From: Pseudomonadota bacterium
GTDB taxonomy: Bacteria > Pseudomonadota > Gammaproteobacteria > Burkholderiales > Gallionellaceae
Direction of reading: 5' to 3'
Assembly: GCA_021847165.1 (NCBI GenBank)
Contig: JAJZUH010000044.1
Location: 1-11,868, forward strand
Length of the DNA stretch: 11,868 bases
Shown: one piece after another, positions 8,230 through 11,868 of the stretch
How positions within the stretch are numbered: position 1 is the stretch's first letter
Layout of the letters: every line of letters starts with the position of its first letter
Translations under genes and position numbers: made by a program
The notes under the pieces: model-generated
The model's database searches: none
What the model was told of the DNA's origin: nothing
Seen by the model: only the letters and a program-made list of their open reading frames with translations

Positions 8230-9045
8230 TCAGCGCTGGCACACCGGGCAATAGAAAGTCGAACGCTGCCCCTGCTTGACCTGCCGGATGGTTGTGCCGC
8301 ACGTACGACACGCCTCGCCTGTTCTGCCATACACGAAATATTGCTGCTGGAAGTAGCCCCGCTTGCCGTCGCTGTCGACATAATCGCGCAGGCTGCTGCC
8401 GCCTTGCTTGATGGCGGCGCGCAGCACTTCCCGGATGGCTGCGGTCAGGCATGCACAACGTTCCTTGCTGAGCCTGCCGGCGGCGGTTTGCGGCCTTATT
8501 CCGGCGCGGAACAGCGCCTCGTTGGCGTAGATGTTGCCCACGCCGACCACGACATGACTGTCCATGATGGCCAGCTTGATCGCCGCTTTGCGCTTGCGCG
8601 TGACAGCGTGGAGATAGTCCGCATCGAACCCGCTCTGCAACGGTTCCGGGCCCAGCTCTGCCAGCAGCGGGTGCTGTGCCACATCGCCAGCTTGCCACAA
8701 CACCGCGCCGAAACGGCGCGGATCGCACAGGCGCAGCAGTTTGCCGTTCTCCAGCAGCAGGTCGAAGTGGTCGTGCTTGCCGGCAGCCGTGCCCAGGGGA
8801 TGGATGCGCAGATTGCCGCTCATGCCCAGATGCAGGATGAGGGTGCCGCGGTCGAAAGCGACGAGCAGATATTTGGCGCGACGCTGCAGGTCGCGCACCG
8901 TCTGTCCATGCAGCAGTTCGGGCAGGTTGCCGGGGATTTCCCAGCGCAGCCTGGGGTTGCGGATGACGACGCCGGCGATGCGCTGGTGCAGCAGATGCGG
9001 CGCGATGCCGCGCAGCGTGGTTTCGACCTCTGGCAGCTCCGGCAT
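8230..9045 (-). CDS. mutM: Formamidopyrimidine-DNA glycosylase (Fpg/MutM)
   Basis: This bifunctional base-excision repair enzyme removes 8-oxoguanine and formamidopyrimidines and cleaves the abasic site. The 271-residue length is standard. The N-terminus [10 protein letters not shown] places the catalytic Pro2 and Glu3 after Met removal. Lys58 in RRAKYLL and the LHLGMSG block (71-77) match the family, and the C-terminal zinc finger is complete: C246-x2-C249-x16-C266-x2-C269. The residue set fits MutM, and the CRTCG...CPVCQR finger argues against a zincless NEI homologue. The ATG lies 3 bases after the stop of the GldG-like gene, so it is probably co-transcribed with the ABC operon. An AGGA about 14 bases upstream is the nearest ribosome-binding candidate. 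The stop is one base from the convergent cyclase stop. Confidence 0.97.
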   Translation of the reverse strand: MPELPEVETTLRGIAPHLLHQRIAGVVIRNPRLRWEIPGNLPELLHGQTVRDLQRRAKYLLVAFDRGTLILHLGMSGNLRIHPLGTAAGKHDHFDLLLENGKLLRLCDPRRFGAVLWQAGDVAQHPLLAELGPEPLQSGFDADYLHAVTRKRKAAIKLAIMDSHVVVGVGNIYANEALFRAGIRPQTAAGRLSKERCACLTAAIREVLRAAIKQGGSSLRDYVDSDGKRGYFQQQYFVYGRTGEACRTCGTTIRQVKQGQRSTFYCPVCQR

Positions 9046-9048
9046 TGC

Positions 9049-10377
9049 CTAGCGTTTCCTGCGCCGCCACTGAATGACGCCTGCCAGGGCGAGGAGCAGC
9101 GGCAGTACGATCAGGAAACCCGTGCTGAGCAAGGTAAGCTGCCGCTTGCTCAAGGTGATCTGGCCGTCTTTTGCAGCGCGCGGCTGTACGGTGATGAGCC
9201 GGTCTTCATTGGCCAGCCAATTCACCATGTTGATGCCGAAATCGATGTTGCCGCCGTTGCCCGAATAGGCGTTGGCGAGGAAGGCGCCGTTGCCGACCAC
9301 GATGATGCGCTGTTCGCGGTCGTTCACCCGGCGCTGCAGCGCGATGGCCAGGTTGACGGGCCCCGGGACGTCCCTGTCCTGGTCGAGATGCCTGGCGATG
9401 CCGTGATCGCTGACCCAGCCGCGCGGCGCGCCTTCCACCAGCGTACGGGCTTCCCAGGCGTCGTTCTGCTCGACGCTCAGTGCGCGCGCATCCGGGAACA
9501 CGGTGACGAGGTCGAAGTTGCGCGTGATGGCATGCGGCGGGTATCCGGCGCCGAGTGCCCAGTCCGGCGGGGCGTTCATTTCCTGCGCTGCGGGGTCGAT
9601 CACGATGCCGGGCATGACGGTCAGCGACAGTTTTTCGGCCAGGGGTTCCAGCCCGCGCAGCGGTTCGGCGTCGATCAGCCACAACAGGTTGCCGCCGTTG
9701 TCGATGTAGCGCAGCAGCTTGTTCATTTCGCCCGGCATCAGCCGGGTTTGCGGCTGGGTCAGTATCAGCATGCTGGCATTGTCAGGCACATCCTGCGCCA
9801 GCGCGAGATTGAGGCTGGCGGTGCGGTAGCCGAGTTGCTGCAGGCGTTTGCCGAACTCGCCGAGGTCGTGGTTGGCGATGCCGTCGAGCTTGCGTTCGCC
9901 GTGGCCGCCCAGGTACATCAGCAATTGATCCTTGGCATGTGCCAGATGCAACAGGGCACTCGAGAGCGTCTGCTCGTTCAGGGTGGTGATATGTTCGCTG
10001 CGTCCGGCGAACTCGACCACCATCTCGCCGTTGTCCTGGATGGACGCCTTGCGCATCGCATCCGGATCTTTCACCGGATCGACGAAGTTCAGCGAGATGT
10101 CAGGTTTATAGCGCTGGTACAGCGCGACGAATTCGCGGATGAGCTTGCGCATGTCGCCAAGCTGGGCATCCCGTTCGGCGGCATACACCGTGATCTTGAC
10201 CGGGCCGTGCAGCAGCGCCAGCGCATCCACGCTGCCGGGTTCCAGGCTGTTCAGCGCATTCTGGGTGACATCCCACTGCGCGGGGAAGCGCGCGGCGAGC
10301 TGGAACAGTGCGCCGGCGGCGGCCAGCACCAGCAACAGCGAGACGGTTCGTTTGAAGAATGGCAGGATGCGTTTCAT
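9049..10377 (-). CDS. GldG-like ABC transporter auxiliary membrane protein
   Basis: This 442-residue protein resembles the GldG/ABC_transp_aux family, the extracytoplasmic component found with GldA/GldF-type ABC systems. A TM helix (about 10-30) follows the basic MKRILPFFKR start; a large soluble region follows; a second TM (about 415-435) ends in QWRRRKR. Family-like features include VYAAERD near the N-terminus, YLGGHGER in the middle, and a Rossmann-like block around MLILTQPQTRLMPGEM and LLRYIDNGGNLLWLID. The ATG at 10377 overlaps the permease stop (ATGA); a longer in-frame start at 10419 would extend 14 codons into the permease and is less likely. In Flavobacterium GldG belongs to a gliding-related ABC transporter; here the substrate and role are unknown, and no gliding function should be assumed. 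Confidence 0.85.
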   Translation of the reverse strand: MKRILPFFKRTVSLLLVLAAAGALFQLAARFPAQWDVTQNALNSLEPGSVDALALLHGPVKITVYAAERDAQLGDMRKLIREFVALYQRYKPDISLNFVDPVKDPDAMRKASIQDNGEMVVEFAGRSEHITTLNEQTLSSALLHLAHAKDQLLMYLGGHGERKLDGIANHDLGEFGKRLQQLGYRTASLNLALAQDVPDNASMLILTQPQTRLMPGEMNKLLRYIDNGGNLLWLIDAEPLRGLEPLAEKLSLTVMPGIVIDPAAQEMNAPPDWALGAGYPPHAITRNFDLVTVFPDARALSVEQNDAWEARTLVEGAPRGWVSDHGIARHLDQDRDVPGPVNLAIALQRRVNDREQRIIVVGNGAFLANAYSGNGGNIDFGINMVNWLANEDRLITVQPRAAKDGQITLSKRQLTLLSTGFLIVLPLLLALAGVIQWRRRKR

Positions 10378-11117
10378 GCGGGACGGCGCTCGTCGTTCAG
10401 CTGACGTACCGTCAGCCACAGCAGGGTTGCGGTGAACAGCGCGAAATAGATCAGGTCGGCGCTGTTGACCAGTCCCATGTTCAGGTTCTGGAAGTGCGCG
10501 TTGGGCGAGAGCGCGCGCAGGAAACTGCGGTTGTCGCTGGCGCTGAGCTCAAGCAGCCAGAGGCCGAACGACAAGCCCAGTGCGCCGATCGCAGCGATCA
10601 CCGGCTGCTTGTTCAGGGCGGAGAAATACAGGCCAAGAGCGGCATAGCTGGCGGACAGCAGCAGCACGCCCAGGATATTGGCGAGCATGAGGCCGAGATC
10701 GGCATGCGTGCCGAGGAGCAATGTGCCGAGCATGATGGCGCTGCCCGCCACGATGAGCACGAGCAGCAGCATCAGGCCGAGGAACTTCCCCAGCACGATG
10801 TGCGTCACCGAGACGGGGGCGGTGAGCAGCAGCACCCAGGTCCGGTTGCGGCGCTCTTCGGCGACGAGGCGCATGGTGAACAGCGGGATCAGCAGCATGA
10901 GCATCAACGACAGCGCACTGTATAGTGGCGAAGCGACTGCAATGGTCGAGCCTGGCGCATTGGCGAGCTGGGACAGCTGGGCCTGCACTTGCAGATAATC
11001 GTCGATGCGGACGAAGAAGAACCAGGCGAACAGGAATTGCATCAATGCCAGCATCCACCAGGTGGATGGCGCGGCGAACAGGCTGCGGAATTCCTTGCGG
11101 GCGATGGTGACGATCAT
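10374..11117 (-). CDS. ABC-2 type transporter permease (GldF-like)
   Basis: This 247-residue integral membrane protein is the permease of the adjacent ATPase. The start at 11117 gives MIVTIARKEFRSLFAAPSTW, the typical ABC-2 permease opening with a cytoplasmic amphipathic helix, and forms an ATGA overlap with the ATPase stop. About six membrane segments are visible: near 20-38, 65-85 (LMLMLLIPLFTMRL), 110-135 (LGLMLLLVLIVAGSAIML), 140-165, 172-192 and 220-240. The EERRNRTWVLLLTAPVS segment between the second and third is the conserved loop likely to contact the ATPase. An open frame extends much further upstream but lies opposite the ATPase codons and is not supported. The substrate is unknown. 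Confidence 0.88.
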   Translation of the reverse strand: MIVTIARKEFRSLFAAPSTWWMLALMQFLFAWFFFVRIDDYLQVQAQLSQLANAPGSTIAVASPLYSALSLMLMLLIPLFTMRLVAEERRNRTWVLLLTAPVSVTHIVLGKFLGLMLLLVLIVAGSAIMLGTLLLGTHADLGLMLANILGVLLLSASYAALGLYFSALNKQPVIAAIGALGLSFGLWLLELSASDNRSFLRALSPNAHFQNLNMGLVNSADLIYFALFTATLLWLTVRQLNDERRPA

Positions 11118-11848
11118 GCTGCGGCCGCCTGGTTTTCGGTGATCTGCAGGAAGGCTTCCTCCATGTTGCCGTTCGCCAGCAACTCGGCATTGCTGCCGCT
11201 GAAGATCAGGCGTCCCTTCTGCAGGATGAGCACGCGGTCGCACAGGCTCTCCACTTCGTTCAGCATATGGGTGGACAGGATTACGCTGCTGCTGTTGCCG
11301 AGTTCGCGGATGAGCGCACGGATATCGCGTATCTGCGCAGGATCCAGGCCGACAGTGGGCTCGTCCAGCACGACCACGGCGGGGTTGTGGATGATGGCCT
11401 GCGCGATGCCTACGCGCTGCTGGTAGCCTTTGGACAGGGTGCCGATGATCTTGTTGCCGCTGTCTTGCAGGCCGCAGCGCTGTTTGGCCAAAGCCAGCGC
11501 GCCGGCGAGTTTGGCGGAAGGGAGGCGATGCAGGCGTGCGGCGAACAGCAGATAGTCGTCGACACGCATGTCGCGATAGAGCGGCGGGTGCTCGGGCAGG
11601 AAGCCGATGCAGGCTTTGGCCTGCATCGGCTGATGCTGCATGTCGAAACCGCACACCTGGACCTGCCCGCCATGCGCCGGCAGGGCGCCGGCGAGCATCT
11701 GCAAGGTGGTGCTCTTGCCGGCGCCGTTGTGACCCAGCAGGCCCAGCACCTCGCCGCGCCGCAGTTCCAGCGACACGCCATCCACCACCAGGCGGTGATC
11801 GCGGCGGCGCAGCAGGTCGTGTGCGGAAAGGGTGAGGGGGGCGGTCAT
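11114..11848 (-). CDS. ABC transporter ATP-binding protein (GldA/ABC-2 type)
   Basis: This 244-residue ATPase drives the adjacent ABC-2 permease. Motifs are Walker A GHNGAGKST (39-47), the Q-loop position in GFLPEHPPLY with Glu86 where many ABC proteins have Gln (frequent in GldA-like ATPases), signature LSKGYQQRV (138-146), Walker B VVVLDEP (158-164) then TVGLDP, and H-loop STHML (H194). The stop overlaps the permease start (ATGA). It is the first gene of the minus-strand operon visible here. The 20 bases before its ATG contain no clear Shine-Dalgarno sequence and run to the window edge, so the promoter or a further upstream gene lies outside. The match to the GldA/Nos/Bcr drug-efflux group is general; the transported compound cannot be predicted. 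Confidence 0.9.
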   Translation of the reverse strand: MTAPLTLSAHDLLRRRDHRLVVDGVSLELRRGEVLGLLGHNGAGKSTTLQMLAGALPAHGGQVQVCGFDMQHQPMQAKACIGFLPEHPPLYRDMRVDDYLLFAARLHRLPSAKLAGALALAKQRCGLQDSGNKIIGTLSKGYQQRVGIAQAIIHNPAVVVLDEPTVGLDPAQIRDIRALIRELGNSSSVILSTHMLNEVESLCDRVLILQKGRLIFSGSNAELLANGNMEEAFLQITENQAAAA

Positions 11849-11868
11849 TGCGGTTTGTGGTGCCGGGC

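Noticed and set aside
8341..10404. 687-codon open frame on the plus strand opposite mutM and the GldG-like gene
   Set aside because: It lies antisense to two well-supported genes, crosses their boundary, and its translation is rich in Gln, Ala, Val, Asp and His without recognisable domains. This is the usual codon-phase shadow in GC-rich coding DNA.
10378..10419. Longer start of the GldG-like gene at 10419
   Set aside because: It would add 14 residues overlapping the permease end, whereas ATG 10377 forms the same ATGA overlap seen at other junctions and gives a normal basic-then-hydrophobic N-terminus.

Overview
This 11.9 kb window looks like a compact chromosomal region of a GC-rich betaproteobacterium. 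The gene order (ftsY-ftsE-ftsX, divergent from M16 peptidases-rsmD-coaD-ferredoxin) and the protein sequences fit the Nitrosomonadales/Gallionellaceae-type lineages; this placement is an inference from gene order and family resemblance, not from a search. No rRNA, tRNA, insertion sequence, CRISPR array or phage gene was seen. No stretch over about 300 bases lacks a gene; the two longest gaps (1664-1744 and 5742-5876) are annotated.

Layout. (1) 1-1663, minus strand: ftsY, ftsE and the first 23 codons of ftsX, joined by ATGA overlaps. They encode the SRP receptor GTPase and the FtsEX divisome ABC system. (2) 1745-5741, plus strand: a tight operon of two exported M16 (pitrilysin-family) proteins, one catalytic and one lacking the zinc motif, then rsmD (16S rRNA guanine-N2 methyltransferase), coaD (phosphopantetheine adenylyltransferase) and a 2[4Fe-4S] ferredoxin. 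A strong intrinsic terminator at 5759-5789 closes it. (3) 5877-8228, plus strand: a large membrane diguanylate cyclase with periplasmic sensor, PAS, GGDEF and C-terminal bacteriohemerythrin domains. (4) 8230-11848, minus strand: an ABC ATPase, an ABC-2 type permease, a GldG-like auxiliary membrane protein and mutM (formamidopyrimidine-DNA glycosylase), coupled by ATGA overlaps or a 3-base gap. This operon runs tail-to-tail into the cyclase gene with a single base between the two stop codons.

Most of the window is conserved housekeeping content. The most unusual feature is the start of rsmD. The reading frame carrying its conserved N-terminus contains no ATG, GTG or TTG upstream of that motif, and the best start is an ATA codon overlapping the preceding gene's TAA stop (ATAA), where the neighbouring junctions use ATGA. 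The second point of interest is the cyclase with a complete hemerythrin diiron site placed after the GGDEF domain, which suggests oxygen- or redox-tuned c-di-GMP signalling.
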